Below are positions 19,638 to 29,433 of a stretch of DNA of 64,000 bases, piece by piece. The notes under the pieces are model-generated. The model was not told the DNA's origin, searched no databases, and was given only the letters and a program-made list of their open reading frames with translations. Origin of the DNA: Bradyrhizobium diazoefficiens (lineage in GTDB: Bacteria > Pseudomonadota > Alphaproteobacteria > Rhizobiales > Xanthobacteraceae). The stretch spans positions 6,262,001 through 6,326,000 of the forward strand of contig NZ_CP067101.1 in NCBI RefSeq assembly GCF_016616425.1. The letters run 5' to 3'. The translations under genes and the position numbers were made by a program. Numbering within the stretch: the stretch's first letter is position 1; each line of letters starts with the position of its first letter.

Positions 19638-19825
19638 GTTTGCAGACGTGATCTGGGAAGGCGGCCCTTACTGAAGGTACCGATGGTGCTGCACACGACG
19701 GGCCTCAAACGAAGCAACATCACAGCTCCTCCGAGGTCGTGGTCGAGTAGTCGGCCATTCGGCTTTGCCCTCACAGATCCGCGGGCGGCTTTTCCGCACC
19801 CGGCTCTTCCCGAGAGTAACCCGCG

Positions 19826-20311
19826 TCATATCCGCGCCTGCGCCCATGTGCGAGTGATGCGTGGGGTTGGCAGGTGGAAGCGTACCGTCAGGGTCTCGAA
19901 CTCCGGCCAGCCCATGCGCCGGCTTTTCTGGCTACGCCGTCTCAGACAGCGTAGCCAGATCCGACGCACTTCGCGGTAGAAGCCGTTGAGCGCTGGATAA
20001 TTGTGCGGCCTGCCATATCAGCCATAGTGCCCGCGCAGAACGGCGGCGAACCACTTGTGCTGCGTGGCCAGTGGCGCGTGCATGAGCCGCCAAGCCGCCT
20101 GGCGCAACGCCGTCAGCTTGCGCGTCAGGCGTTTCCCTTCCGTCTTGTGCTTCACGATGAACCGGCCATCTCGGGTTCGCCCGCAGTAGTGGGTAAAGCC
20201 GAGGAAGGCGAAGGTCGCTGGTCGCCGCTCGCCGCGCAGCTGACGCGAGAGGGCCGCGAACCGGCCAAACTCGATCAGCCGCGTCTTGTCCAGCCGCGCC
20301 TTGAGGGCCAA
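19826..20311 (-). pseudogene. Group II intron reverse transcriptase/maturase, C-terminal part
   Basis: Reads RLIEFGRFAALSRQLRGERR, FAFLGFTHYCGRTRDGRF and KRLTRKLTALRQAAWRLMH, the maturase (X) and DNA-binding end of group II intron reverse transcriptases. An in-frame TGA at about 20018 interrupts it where a Tyr codon is expected, and the frame then continues as YGRPHNYPALNGFYREVRRI to a natural end at 19826. The catalytic reverse-transcriptase domain is missing: the 5' side is cut near 20311 where an IS256 fragment begins. Confidence 0.75.
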
Positions 20312-20319
20312 GAGCCACG

Positions 20320-20814
20320 GTTGGCAAAGTCCTGAACGCCACGTGGCAGCGCTGCTGCGTGCACTTCATGCGCAACGCCCTGGCGCACGCCGGCAAGAGC
20401 GGCCGGCGCGTCGTATCCGCCTTCATCGCCACCGCGTTTGCCCAAGATGACGCCGAGGCCGCGCGTGCCCAATGGCGAAGGGTCGCCGACCAACTGCGGC
20501 CCAAATTGCCCAAGCTCGCCAGCTTCCTGGACGAGGCCGAGACCGACGTGCTCTCCTACATGAGCTTCCCGGCCGCACACCGGGTCAAGCTGCACTCGAC
20601 CAATCCGCTCGAACGCGTCAACGGCGAGATCAAGCGCCGAACGGAAGTCGTCGGGATCTTTCCCAATGAGGAGGCCATCACCCGTATGGTCGGCGCGATC
20701 CTGCTCGAACAGAATGACGAGTGGGCCGTCCAGCGTGGACGCTACATGACACTGGAAACCATCGCCCCGTTGGGCGATGATCCCGCCGTCAGCCTTCCGG
20801 CTATCGCCAGTTGA
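20320..20814 (+). pseudogene. IS256-family transposase, C-terminal part
   Basis: The plus-strand frame from about 20320 to the stop at 20814 carries the final 160 or so residues of a mutator-type transposase: KVLNATWQRCCVHFMRNALA, HSTNPLERVNGEIKRRTEVV and GIFPNEEAITRMVGAILLEQ are the signature segments. The N-terminal two-thirds with the first catalytic aspartates is missing. The frame itself is intact. It abuts the truncated group II intron gene. Confidence 0.8.
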
Positions 20815-21201
20815 CCGATCCGGCCCATGCCGGCGAACGTGGTGACCCGCACTCAGCTACACCACGCCACGGGGCACGATCCAGCTCCTCCGACTTGAAT
20901 GAGCGAAGCGTTCATCGGCACGTACCTGATCAGGACGCCGTCTGCAGACAGGTTGGAATTGATATATCGCTAGGCCGATTGGCCGATTAGGGCCAAGTGC
21001 ATCTGGTGTCACGGACGATGCAGCGGCAAGCTGCCACCAACCAATCAATGTTCTATTCTTATGTTACCGTGATGTTTCTCTTGACGTCCTACATATGAAC
21101 AACCACTCGGCCGCCGAGGTTTGGAGCACAACTCCAAGCCGAGACAAGAAAATCCAGTGAAAATCAAAGCGATCTGGCTTACGTCGTTCATGACGAGGCG
21201 C

Positions 21202-22215
21202 TCACCTCGCTCGCTGGCTCACTAAGCGTTTACGGGCGCGAAGCGTAGTAGCTTGGGGTGCCTTATGCCTTACGAAGTCTGCGTCACTGCGTCGACCAAT
21301 AGCCGGACGGGGCATCGGCACCCATTTTTCGTACTGCTGTACCGCTGCGTATGTGACATCGACAGCTACACGTGTCACTCCGACGTACTCATCTGCTCTG
21401 CAGACGACTGACGTCCACCAGTGGATTGGCGCCCCTTCCAGAGGCCTCCAAACAAATTCTTTTGACGCGGTCTCGCTGCGCCGCTTAGCAAGCCACTCTG
21501 GGGCGAGCGCTACTGCAAACTCAGTCCTGAGAAACGCCTTTGCCATCCTCGCGATTTGCAAAATTCGTGGAGGATCGTAACCTCCAGCGCGGCAAAGATT
21601 CAGCAGTTCGTCGTAAAGACCTGGGGCCAAGTGGCGTTGAAAATGCACAAGTGGATAGGGACCTAAATCGGACAAAAGCAGTTTATCTTGTTTTGCAAGT
21701 GGGTGCTCGACGTCAATCACGACGCCCATAGGTTGCCCAAGTGGCGGGGAGACCCGAAACCCCCGCTCCTCGAACGGATGTCGAAGAACACCGACATCTA
21801 TTTCTCCCACCGTCAACAGACGCTGTTGCTCCGATGTCGAGGCCTCAAGAACTTGTACTTCCACTTGCTCCTGCCGCAGGCGGTTTATGAGGCTTAACAA
21901 CATGCTGCGCGAAGTTTCCGGAAGAACTGCAATCCGAAGGCGCCGTGACCGGCTCGGCGACAGTGATCGGACGACACGCAGAGCCGCGTCAAATCCTTGC
22001 ACGGCATTGCGGGCTTGCGGCAGGAACGTCTCCCCTGCTTTGGTCAAAGTCACCTTTTTGCTGGTACGGTCAAACAGTTTTACGCCCAGCTCGCCTTCGA
22101 GATCGGCGATCCGCTTTGAGAGGGGTGGCTGGCTCATGTTCAGGTCGCGAGCCGCCTTTGCGAAACTGAGAGCTTCCGCAACTGCCACAAAATAACGAAA
22201 GTGCCTAATGTCCAT
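21202..22215 (-). CDS. LysR-type transcriptional regulator (catabolic region)
   Basis: A 337-residue LysR-family regulator. The N-terminal winged helix is canonical: MDIRHFRYFVAVAEALSFA, then MSQPPLSKRIADLEGELGVK and LFDRTSKKVTLTKAGE. The remainder is the periplasmic-binding-fold effector domain, with a basic tail about 30 residues longer than usual. It is the only regulator inside the catabolic cluster and therefore the first candidate for binding the repeated T-N11-A elements. However, no copy of that element lies in its own upstream region (22216-22300), so classical autoregulation through the same site is not seen. The start is the ATG at 22215. Effector unknown; a CoA ester, an aromatic acid or an amino-acid derivative would be typical. 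Confidence 0.9.
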   Translation of the reverse strand: MDIRHFRYFVAVAEALSFAKAARDLNMSQPPLSKRIADLEGELGVKLFDRTSKKVTLTKAGETFLPQARNAVQGFDAALRVVRSLSPSRSRRLRIAVLPETSRSMLLSLINRLRQEQVEVQVLEASTSEQQRLLTVGEIDVGVLRHPFEERGFRVSPPLGQPMGVVIDVEHPLAKQDKLLLSDLGPYPLVHFQRHLAPGLYDELLNLCRAGGYDPPRILQIARMAKAFLRTEFAVALAPEWLAKRRSETASKEFVWRPLEGAPIHWWTSVVCRADEYVGVTRVAVDVTYAAVQQYEKWVPMPRPAIGRRSDADFVRHKAPQATTLRARKRLVSQRAR

Positions 22216-22839
22216 TTTTTGACTATAAAGCTAGTTTTGACTGGAACACTACAAAAACCTACCATTAAGTAGGACAAATCTCCTTAAAGTGGCGGGTTCC
22301 GGACACTGAAAGTATCGTCGACGTAGGAGCAACAGCTGACGAGGCATGACCAGCCTTCTGCTCCTCGCGGCAGCGAAATGAGCAGGATCCGCTCCTTTCA
22401 TGAGCTCGGGAGCAGGCCAGACAAGAGTAAAGCCCCGGTCGCATATAGCAGAGCGTGAAGCTCAAAGCAGCTACTACTAACGCGCGTAGCCCCGGTGCCT
22501 GATCTTGCAAGCCGGGGGTTTCCGTCGAACGGCGCAAGCACATTTGGACCAGACCGAAGGCTCTCTCTGATCGAGATTTCAAGCCAGCCCTGCGCGCATC
22601 TGGTGAATCGATCGCGAACTTGGGGACCCCGACCTGCCATAAACCTATTTTGGTCCATCCGGCCCAAAAAGGGCGGCCAATTTGTCTGACTTGGCTTCGC
22701 TTGAGCGGCGGGACCAAACCAACACAATTCTCTGCCAGGAGAGCTCTGCCCGGAGAGGCTCGTCCCCTCTTCGACCGATTGCGGGTGCATTCGTCGAGAG
22801 TCCTGGACATCCTGCAGTCGGTCGAGCCCGAAGTGGATC
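22216..22839. other. Intergenic stretch between lysR and the MFS gene
   Basis: No supported gene. Frames here lack family motifs. The part next to lysR is AT-richer (around 22215-22265) and probably holds the lysR promoter. Confidence 0.5.
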
Positions 22840-24531
22840 TTAACGGGGACTGCCTTGCGTAATGCTTGGGATCACTGGCAGCACGTCGTCCGCCGCGCAA
22901 TCGGGCGTATCGTCCTTCCAGCGTACCGAGCCAAACGGACGCTCCAACATGCGGCGGACGCGCACGGGCTCATCGCCTATGTGGAAAGCCTCCGCTTTCT
23001 GATCCAACGCGCGCTCGGATTGCGTGGAGCGGTTGCGCAGGCGCAAATAGTCGAACCAGGTCGGACAATGAAAGCGCTCGGTCCACAATTCCGGATCGGC
23101 GATATCGCGCGCGATCGACCAGCCATAGGCGCCGTTGCGCTGGCGAGACAATTGCACGTCCTGCATCAGGTTGTGAAATGATCGTGCATTCTCGTGCAAC
23201 ACCCGGTACTCGATCTCGACTATCAATGGCCCGCTACGCCCGGTCAAGGCAAGCCGCACCTTGGGATCGTCAAGCACCGCAGGTTCCTCGCCCGGCGCCC
23301 CGATGCCTGGCATTCGCAACCAGAGCCCTAACACTGGCGAGGCCACCATCAGGGCTGCCGAAAGCAGGAGCGCCGTTTCGATCCCAAGTGCATCAGTCAA
23401 ATAGCCCCAACCCCAGCTGCCAACGGCGACGCCACCTGAGCTCGCCGCCTGATAGGCCGCAAGCGAGCGTCCTGCCACCCAGCGCGGTGCCGACAGCTGC
23501 ACCCCGATGTTGAACACCGCCCATGCGATCATCCAGACGGCGCCTGCCAGGACGAGCGCGGCGCCAGTCAAAACTGGCTGACGGCTCAGCGCCACGGCTG
23601 TGACCGCCCCGCCCATGGACAGCGCACAGGCGCGTATCGCGGCCTCACCGCTCATCCGCCTGCGCACCTCCGTAATGTAGAGCGCGCCGATCACCGCGCC
23701 GAGCCCAAAGGCGCCGAGCATGATGCCGTAGGCCTGGGCTCCGCCATGAAGAAGATCTCGCGCCACCAGCGGCATCAGCGCAGTGATCGCGCCCCCGACG
23801 AGACCGGTGACCATGGCGCGGATCAGCACGATTTTGATCGACGGCGAATTCGTGATGTAGCGCAGGCCGGAGACGATGGCCCGGCCGAGCCTTTCAGGCG
23901 GCAGACGTGAGGGTTCAGCGACACGTTTCCACAGGAACAGGGCAGTCATGAGCGGCAGATAGAGCAGCGCGTTCAGCGCGAATGCGGCCACCGCGCCGGC
24001 GGTCGCTACCACGATGCCGCCGACGGCCGGGCCCACGCTGCGCGCGATGTTGTAGCTGATCCCGTTCAGCGCGACGGCCGCAGGCAGCGCTTCGGAGGGT
24101 ACCTGCTCGCTCACCGAGGACTGCCAGGCGGGCCCCATCAGCGCCATGCCGCTGCCGACGACAAAGCAGAGTGCCAGCAATACATTTGGCGTGATCAGGC
24201 CTGACCAGGAGAGCGTCGTCAGTGCGCTCGCGCCGACGAGTGCGATTCCCAGCGAGACAATCGCCACGATGCGCCGGTCCCGCATGTCCGCGATCGCACC
24301 GGCCGGAATCGAGATCAGCATGACCGGCAGCATCAGCGCAGTTTGTACCAACGCAACGGTATCAGCCGACGAGCTCATCTGGGTCATCGCCCAAGCGGCG
24401 CCCACGCCCTGAATCAGGATGCCGAGATTCGAGAAAACGCTCGCCAGCCAGATGCGCCGGAAAGCGGCATACCGCAGCGGCACTGTGATGCCATCCGTGC
24501 TGAACGTCTTGGGCTGGGACAGATGGGTCAT
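22840..24531 (-). CDS. MFS transporter with C-terminal ABM-like domain
   Basis: About 563 residues. The first 410 or so form a major facilitator of the EntS-like MFS_3 group: AAFRRIWLASVFSNLGILIQ, AGAIADMRDRR between helices 2 and 3, and repeated Gly/Ala-rich helices throughout. From about residue 435 a soluble domain follows (PLIVEIEYRVLHENARSFHN ... FHCPTWFDYLRLRNR) that looks like an antibiotic-biosynthesis-monooxygenase/Dabb ferredoxin-like fold, a known fusion in this family. It likely exports an intermediate or toxic compound. The ATG at 24531 is chosen from similarity; its ribosome site is weak. It follows the DadA-like gene on the same strand with a 197-bp gap. Confidence 0.85.
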   Translation of the reverse strand: MTHLSQPKTFSTDGITVPLRYAAFRRIWLASVFSNLGILIQGVGAAWAMTQMSSSADTVALVQTALMLPVMLISIPAGAIADMRDRRIVAIVSLGIALVGASALTTLSWSGLITPNVLLALCFVVGSGMALMGPAWQSSVSEQVPSEALPAAVALNGISYNIARSVGPAVGGIVVATAGAVAAFALNALLYLPLMTALFLWKRVAEPSRLPPERLGRAIVSGLRYITNSPSIKIVLIRAMVTGLVGGAITALMPLVARDLLHGGAQAYGIMLGAFGLGAVIGALYITEVRRRMSGEAAIRACALSMGGAVTAVALSRQPVLTGAALVLAGAVWMIAWAVFNIGVQLSAPRWVAGRSLAAYQAASSGGVAVGSWGWGYLTDALGIETALLLSAALMVASPVLGLWLRMPGIGAPGEEPAVLDDPKVRLALTGRSGPLIVEIEYRVLHENARSFHNLMQDVQLSRQRNGAYGWSIARDIADPELWTERFHCPTWFDYLRLRNRSTQSERALDQKAEAFHIGDEPVRVRRMLERPFGSVRWKDDTPDCAADDVLPVIPSITQGSPR

Positions 24532-24728
24532 ATCGGTTAGCGTAACCTGCGTTGGCTTGATGCTGGACCAGGATCTGCAATCGCTCCCAGCTTCAGAACA
24601 ACGGCAATGTCCTTTGGCAACTCCGCGAGAGTGGTCTCTGGAGCCTCGCGATATTCTGTGGTCGACTTTGCAACTGTGGTCATCGATCTTTTGTGTTGCC
24701 ACTACCTGATCCGCAAACGCCTAACTCT

Positions 24729-25976
24729 CTAATTCCACGCGAAACGCCCTGAGCCGAGCTGCATCGAATAATCGGACGAGGTGCCGGTGACCAGGTCGGC
24801 AAGTACTCGTGCCGAGACAGCAGCGAGCGTGAGTCCGAGATGGCCGTGGCCGCAGGAGACGAAGACAGAACGATGTCCCGGGATTTGTTCGATGATGGGC
24901 AAGGAGTCCGGCGTGGCGGGGCGCTCGCCGCTCCACACCTCGAAACTGGGCCGGGCTCTGAGCGCGGGCAGGATTTTGCGCGCACGCTTCAACGCTGACA
25001 AGAGCAATCCCGGTCGTGCTCGTAGCCCTGGCAATCCAAAGTGACTGATTCCAGCTATGCGGGCTCCGCGCCGACTCGGGGTGAGGACCACACCCAAACC
25101 AGGTATCGCAGTCGGCCGACTTATGAACCCGGGCTCGACGTCCAGCTCGAGGTGGTACCCTCGTTCGGCCGCAAGCGGGATGCGATGATCGCAATTAGCC
25201 AAAAGCTGGTTCGCATGCGCTCCTGTTGCCAGAACCACCGTCCGCGGCAAGTAGGTTTCAAGTTGCCCCCGAACGGTGACCTCTCCCGTCTGTTTGCTTT
25301 GCAACGCCTGAACCCGATCGCGGCATACGGTACCACCACGTCGCACGAAGACGTCGGCGAGAGACGTCACAAATGCCGCAGGATCCGTGACATGCGCCGC
25401 GCCTTCGACAAGGGTAGCACCGGCTGCGACGCCGCCCATGGCAGGCTCGAGCTCGGCGATTTCTGGACCAACCAGCATCTGGACACCCAAGCCTAGCGAT
25501 GCACGAATCGAATTGAAGTGGATCGCTTTTCCGACTTCCGAAGGCGAAAGGTGGACGGTCAGGTAGCCGCGTCTGCAGATCGGCGGCAGGTCGGGACCGA
25601 GTAGCAGCTCGTATGAGCGTAGTGCGTCTCGGCACAGCTCGTGGAGCAGGTCCGTGTCACGCCGGACCTTATCCCATCGCGTTGCCTTCGCATATTGGAT
25701 GCCCCACGGCAAAAGTCGCGCGGCTGAAGCCCAATCCAGGGCGGCAGGCGAATTGGGCTTCAGAAAGGTCGCCGGAAGGTCCGCCAGCCGATACTGGGCA
25801 CTGAGAGGAAATGCGCTCGGGGCGATCAATCCCGCATTGCCAAAACTACATCCCGCCGCGACGGAGTTCTGCTCCAGCAGCATGACTTGCAGCCCGCGCT
25901 GTTGGAGCGCCAGGGCTGCGGTCACGCCGACGACGCCGGCACCCACGACAAGGGCGTCGATACCGTCCGCCATCAT
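24729..25976 (-). CDS. FAD-dependent amino acid oxidoreductase (DadA/D-amino acid dehydrogenase-like)
   Basis: A 415-residue DAO-family flavoprotein. The N-terminal dinucleotide motif ALVVGAGVVGVTAALALQQR and GCSFGNAGLIAPS (the DadA-type flavin contact) are clear, as is the C-terminal SCGHGHLGLTLA. Such enzymes oxidise a D-amino acid or a secondary amine, such as an opine or N-alkyl amino acid, to an imine or keto acid. Its start overlaps the stop of the cyclodeaminase-like gene by four bases (ATGA), so the two are translationally coupled: an oxidase producing an imino acid next to a cyclodeaminase/ketimine reductase-type enzyme is a logical pair. It belongs to the long minus-strand unit headed by the ABC importer. 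Confidence 0.88.
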   Translation of the reverse strand: MMADGIDALVVGAGVVGVTAALALQQRGLQVMLLEQNSVAAGCSFGNAGLIAPSAFPLSAQYRLADLPATFLKPNSPAALDWASAARLLPWGIQYAKATRWDKVRRDTDLLHELCRDALRSYELLLGPDLPPICRRGYLTVHLSPSEVGKAIHFNSIRASLGLGVQMLVGPEIAELEPAMGGVAAGATLVEGAAHVTDPAAFVTSLADVFVRRGGTVCRDRVQALQSKQTGEVTVRGQLETYLPRTVVLATGAHANQLLANCDHRIPLAAERGYHLELDVEPGFISRPTAIPGLGVVLTPSRRGARIAGISHFGLPGLRARPGLLLSALKRARKILPALRARPSFEVWSGERPATPDSLPIIEQIPGHRSVFVSCGHGHLGLTLAAVSARVLADLVTGTSSDYSMQLGSGRFAWN

Positions 25977-26980
25977 TGCCGCTCAAGCTGGATGCCCAAG
26001 CCTTTCCGTCTGGCATTGACGATCCCGCGAGCGCCTAGCGCAACGTCAAGCACCCCCATTCCGATCAGGACGACATTTATCTTCTTGTCGCCTGAGGGAA
26101 GAGGGAGTCGGCCCGACATCACGCTGCCGATATCCCCAACGATCCGGTTCCACCCTGCCCCGCCTTCGCGGAAATCGCTGCGACGCAGCCTGATGCCGTC
26201 AGCATCGTCAATGACGATCCAGGCGTCAGAGAGGAGTTTCAGATCGACCTCTCGCCGCGTTCCGAGCTTGCAAACAACCGCATCGCTTTTGAGCCATTCT
26301 GTGCGAACCACATCGGTATCCCTGGAAACGCCAGTAGACGTGAAAACAACGTCGGCGTCGCGCACGGCTCGGCTCACGTCGGCCGTCGCAGTCAATGTGA
26401 GGTCCCGCCGAAGTGCTGTCGCGCCGGTATCGCAAGCCTGTCGTGCGCTCGATTCTCGCAGTGACGCCACCGCAATATGCTCGACCTTTTGCGTCGCGGC
26501 CAAGAACTTCACCAAGGCGCTACCGATGGCTCCGGCGCCGACCACCGCCGCTTTCTTCATGGGACGCCTGCAGCATGCCGATGCAGCCGCAACAGCTATT
26601 GCAGCCGTTCGTTCCGACATCCGTTGTGTGCCGTTCAGGCCCCCCTCGAGCATGCCTGTTTCCGCGCCGCAGACCAGGATCGTCGCGGGCACCCGTGGCA
26701 AGTTCCGCGACGGGTTCTTGTCTGCAACCGTGAACCACTTGATGCCGGCTGCAGAACTTGAAAGTACGCTACCGCAAACGCTGCCCATGTGGAGGTGGTC
26801 GCCGTTTATATCGAGGCCGAAACCCGCCTTTGGTCCCTTGACCACACTTGTGCTGTTCATCTCGCGCAGCGTTTGGCTCACGGTTTCGTAGATTTCTTGA
26901 TCGCTGAGGCAAGCTCTGATGCTCATCGAATCCAGATACAGAGGCGAAGCGGAGAGATCTTTAGCAACGGCGACTGGCAT
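25973..26980 (-). CDS. Ornithine cyclodeaminase/mu-crystallin family protein (copy 2)
   Basis: About 335 residues. Shows the substrate-lysine motif GIKWFTV, the Rossmann segment AAVVGAGAIGSALVKFLA and the C-terminal GMGVLDVALGARG. It is a clear paralogue of the protein at 847-1821 (shared SPLYLDS/VPLYLSA start and LREGGAGWNRI/LREGGAGWGRV segments). I prefer the ATG at 26980, which has GGGTGG upstream, to the GTG at 26989. It is coupled by ATGA overlap to the DadA-like oxidase. Family members interconvert cyclic imino acids and amino acids or deaminate ornithine to proline. Coupling to an amino-acid-type importer suggests it acts on an imported amino-acid derivative. Confidence 0.87.
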   Translation of the reverse strand: MPVAVAKDLSASPLYLDSMSIRACLSDQEIYETVSQTLREMNSTSVVKGPKAGFGLDINGDHLHMGSVCGSVLSSSAAGIKWFTVADKNPSRNLPRVPATILVCGAETGMLEGGLNGTQRMSERTAAIAVAAASACCRRPMKKAAVVGAGAIGSALVKFLAATQKVEHIAVASLRESSARQACDTGATALRRDLTLTATADVSRAVRDADVVFTSTGVSRDTDVVRTEWLKSDAVVCKLGTRREVDLKLLSDAWIVIDDADGIRLRRSDFREGGAGWNRIVGDIGSVMSGRLPLPSGDKKINVVLIGMGVLDVALGARGIVNARRKGLGIQLERQ

Positions 26981-27196
26981 ACGCACCACCCTTTCAGGTA
27001 GGTATCCAAGAAATGATCGATTGTTTAAAGAGATCGAAAGCCTCGCGGTTCGCTAGCACATCCATTTTCGCAGCCTCGAAACACCGCCGTTGATCGATTG
27101 GCCGATCTGTGGGTCCGACCAGTTTGCAAGCCAGCCGTTCTCGTCAAAGGAGCGCCGGGACGAGTTACGAGGGCAGAAGCGGTATGCATGAACGTT

Positions 27197-28063
27197 TCAG
27201 TGGCTCAAGACGGATTGCAGGAAGGAGCGCGTGCGTGCGGATTCGGGATTGCTGAAGATCTTGTCGGGCGGGCCTTGCTCGATAATGTGTCCGGCGTCGA
27301 AGACAAGGACGCGGTCGGAGACCTCGCGCGCGAAGCGCATCTCATGCGTGACGATCAGCAGCGTGACCTTCGTCTGGTGCGCCACGCCTCGCACCACGTC
27401 GAGAACTTCTCCGGCGAGCTCGGGATCCAGTGCGGAGGTGATTTCGTCCAGGAGAAGGATCTCCGGCTTCAGGATGAGCGCTCGCGCGATCGCGATGCGC
27501 TGCTGCTGACCTCCGGACAGCTGGGCCGGATAGGCATGGATTTTAGCTTCGAGCCCCACCATGCGGAGATATTCGAGCGCGCTTGTCTCGGCCTGGTCCT
27601 TGTGTTGTCCCAGCACAGTCGTTGGTGCCAGGATCAGGTTCTGCAGCACGGTCAGATGCGGGAAAAGATTGAATTGCTGGAACACCATGCCGCAACGACG
27701 GCGAACGCGCGCCTCCTGCGAGCCCTTGAGCGGCTTGCCGGCCGGATCGAATAGGATGCTTTCTCCGAAAAGGCGGATATCTCCGCCGGTCGGCTTTTCC
27801 AGCGTCATGGCCAGCCGCAGCACAGTCGTTTTTCCCGAGCCGCTCGGGCCGATCAGCGTGACTTTCTCCCCGGGGCGCACCTGCAGGTCGAGGTCGACGA
27901 GCACGCGATGAGCACCGAAGGATTTCGAGACCTTCTCGAATTCGATGGCGTACATGGCGTCTTGCGACTTGGGAGCGGACCGATGCGGGTCTTTCGCGTT
28001 GAAAGCTGCGGCGCCGGCCGCCACGAAGGGATCATGGTGACTGAATTCCACGGTGCTAGACAT
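27197..28063 (-). CDS. Polar amino-acid-type ABC transporter, ATP-binding protein
   Basis: A 288-residue ABC ATPase of the GlnQ/EhuA type. It contains Walker A GPSGSGKTTVLRL, Q-loop VFQQFNLFPHLTV, signature LSGGQQQRIAIARAL, Walker B ILLLDEITSALDPE and the switch His in LLIVTHEMRFA. An extra 36-residue N-terminal leader precedes the usual start (YAIEFEKVSKSFG); the ATG at 28063 has AAGGA five bases upstream and overlaps the permease stop, so the leader is probably real. It drives the importer made of the binding protein at 29434 and the permeases at 28700 and 28056. Confidence 0.93.
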   Translation of the reverse strand: MSSTVEFSHHDPFVAAGAAAFNAKDPHRSAPKSQDAMYAIEFEKVSKSFGAHRVLVDLDLQVRPGEKVTLIGPSGSGKTTVLRLAMTLEKPTGGDIRLFGESILFDPAGKPLKGSQEARVRRRCGMVFQQFNLFPHLTVLQNLILAPTTVLGQHKDQAETSALEYLRMVGLEAKIHAYPAQLSGGQQQRIAIARALILKPEILLLDEITSALDPELAGEVLDVVRGVAHQTKVTLLIVTHEMRFAREVSDRVLVFDAGHIIEQGPPDKIFSNPESARTRSFLQSVLSH

Positions 28064-28703
28064 GCTTGTCCTTCAATCGGGAAAGGAGATAGAGGAACGG
28101 CAGGTTGATCACGATGTAGATGAGGCCGGCCAGAGTGAAGGGCTCGAGATAGCGGAAGCTTTCGTACCCGGCCGTGTTGGCCTGCCCCATCAGCACCGGC
28201 ACTCCGAGCGCAAACAGGTACGAGGAGTTCCGGAACAAGGCGAGCACGTAGTTGAGCAATGCGGGAACGGACCGCTTGATCATCAAAGGGACCAGCACGC
28301 GTCGCCATGTGACATACGGACTCAAATGCAGCGCCACACACGCGTCACGCAACTCGGCTGGTATCGTGATCAGGCTCCCGCGGTAGACCTCCGAGCAGAA
28401 TGCCGCATAGACCACGCCCAATACGGCGATGCCGATCGGCATTGCCGGAAACGTCAGCCCCACTTCCGGCAGGACGTAGAACGCAAAGTAGAGCAGGACA
28501 AGGATCGGCACTCCCCGAAAGAGTTCGAGCAGGAAACGCACGAATGCCCGCCCAAGCCTGGTACTTACATTCTCCAGGATCGCCAGCAGCAGGCCGGCTG
28601 TGAGGGCAATGGCCGAGCTCGCAAGCGTGACCAGGACGGTGTACCAAACGCCCACCATGAGGCGCGGCAGAATGTCGAGGGCAAAGCTCCAGTCCCACGT
28701 CAT
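28056..28703 (-). CDS. Polar amino-acid-type ABC transporter, permease 2
   Basis: A 215-residue integral membrane protein with about five membrane helices. The EAA loop is visible as ELRDACVALHLSPYVTWRRV, and LELFRGVPILVLLYFAFYVL is the typical His/Gln-Glu-Glu-type permease segment. The ATG at 28703 overlaps the stop of permease 1 by four bases (ATGA). A longer upstream frame to 29063 only reads through permease 1. It forms a heterodimeric channel with permease 1 in the inner membrane. Confidence 0.92.
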   Translation of the reverse strand: MTWDWSFALDILPRLMVGVWYTVLVTLASSAIALTAGLLLAILENVSTRLGRAFVRFLLELFRGVPILVLLYFAFYVLPEVGLTFPAMPIGIAVLGVVYAAFCSEVYRGSLITIPAELRDACVALHLSPYVTWRRVLVPLMIKRSVPALLNYVLALFRNSSYLFALGVPVLMGQANTAGYESFRYLEPFTLAGLIYIVINLPFLYLLSRLKDKHV

Positions 28704-29419
28704 TGTGTCACCCCTGCCAGCGAATCCGCCGCGGGTGCGACCTGCACCCTCGAGCGGGCGGCTCGCAGCGCACGATTGAGCGGAAGCGCGCGCTCGATCG
28801 CCTGAAAGGCGGCAGCGCAAAGAAGACACAGAATCCAATAAAGGGCGGCCAGCAGGCAGAAGACGGTGGCCGTCTCGAATGTCTGGCTGCGAACGTTGTT
28901 GGCAACATAGAGCACGTCCTGCACGCCGACGAAGCTCACGATCGAGGTCCACCTGACCATGTCTCTGGCCAGGCTGCCGAACGCCGGAACGATCTGCGAA
29001 AGCGCCTGCGGCAGCACGACCTTCGTCAGACTTTGAAATTTGTTCAGCCCAAGTGCATGACAAGCGTCCGTTTGCCCGCGATGGACCGCCTCGATGCCGG
29101 CGCGAACGATCTCAGCGCCGTATGCGGCCCCAAGCAGCGATAAGACGATGATCGATGCCGTGACAGGACTGAGACGCGGCACCCACGGCATGAGTGGCAG
29201 AACATAAAAGACCCAAAACAGCCAGACCAGAGCCGAGGGACCGCGAATGACCTCGATGAAAAGCATCGAGGATATTCGTATTGCCGGCCGCTTGGAGAGC
29301 CTTAGCGGGCCAAGGACCAGCGCGCCGAGCGCGGCACCCGAAATGGTGCAAAACGCCACCCACACCGTGACCCACAAGCCTCGCGCGAGTGAAGGCCAGT
29401 ACTCCAGCACTGCTTGCAC
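28700..29419 (-). CDS. Polar amino-acid-type ABC transporter, permease 1
   Basis: A 239-residue membrane protein of the HisM/EhuC type. It begins MQAVLEYWPSLARGLWVTVW, a standard N-terminus for the family, and includes FIEVIRGPSALVWLFWVFYV and the EAA loop QTDACHALGLNKFQSLTKVV. It starts 14 bp after the binding-protein gene and is coupled by ATGA to permease 2. The arrangement binding protein, permease, permease, ATPase is that of ectoine, arginine and opine importers. Confidence 0.92.
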   Translation of the reverse strand: MQAVLEYWPSLARGLWVTVWVAFCTISGAALGALVLGPLRLSKRPAIRISSMLFIEVIRGPSALVWLFWVFYVLPLMPWVPRLSPVTASIIVLSLLGAAYGAEIVRAGIEAVHRGQTDACHALGLNKFQSLTKVVLPQALSQIVPAFGSLARDMVRWTSIVSFVGVQDVLYVANNVRSQTFETATVFCLLAALYWILCLLCAAAFQAIERALPLNRALRAARSRVQVAPAADSLAGVTQ

Positions 29420-29433
29420 GTGAAATCGCTCCG

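Noticed and set aside
20941..20970. GGTTGGAATTGATAT, resembling one arm of the operator
   Set aside because: Only one arm (GGAATTG) is present; the left arm and the 21-bp half-site are missing.
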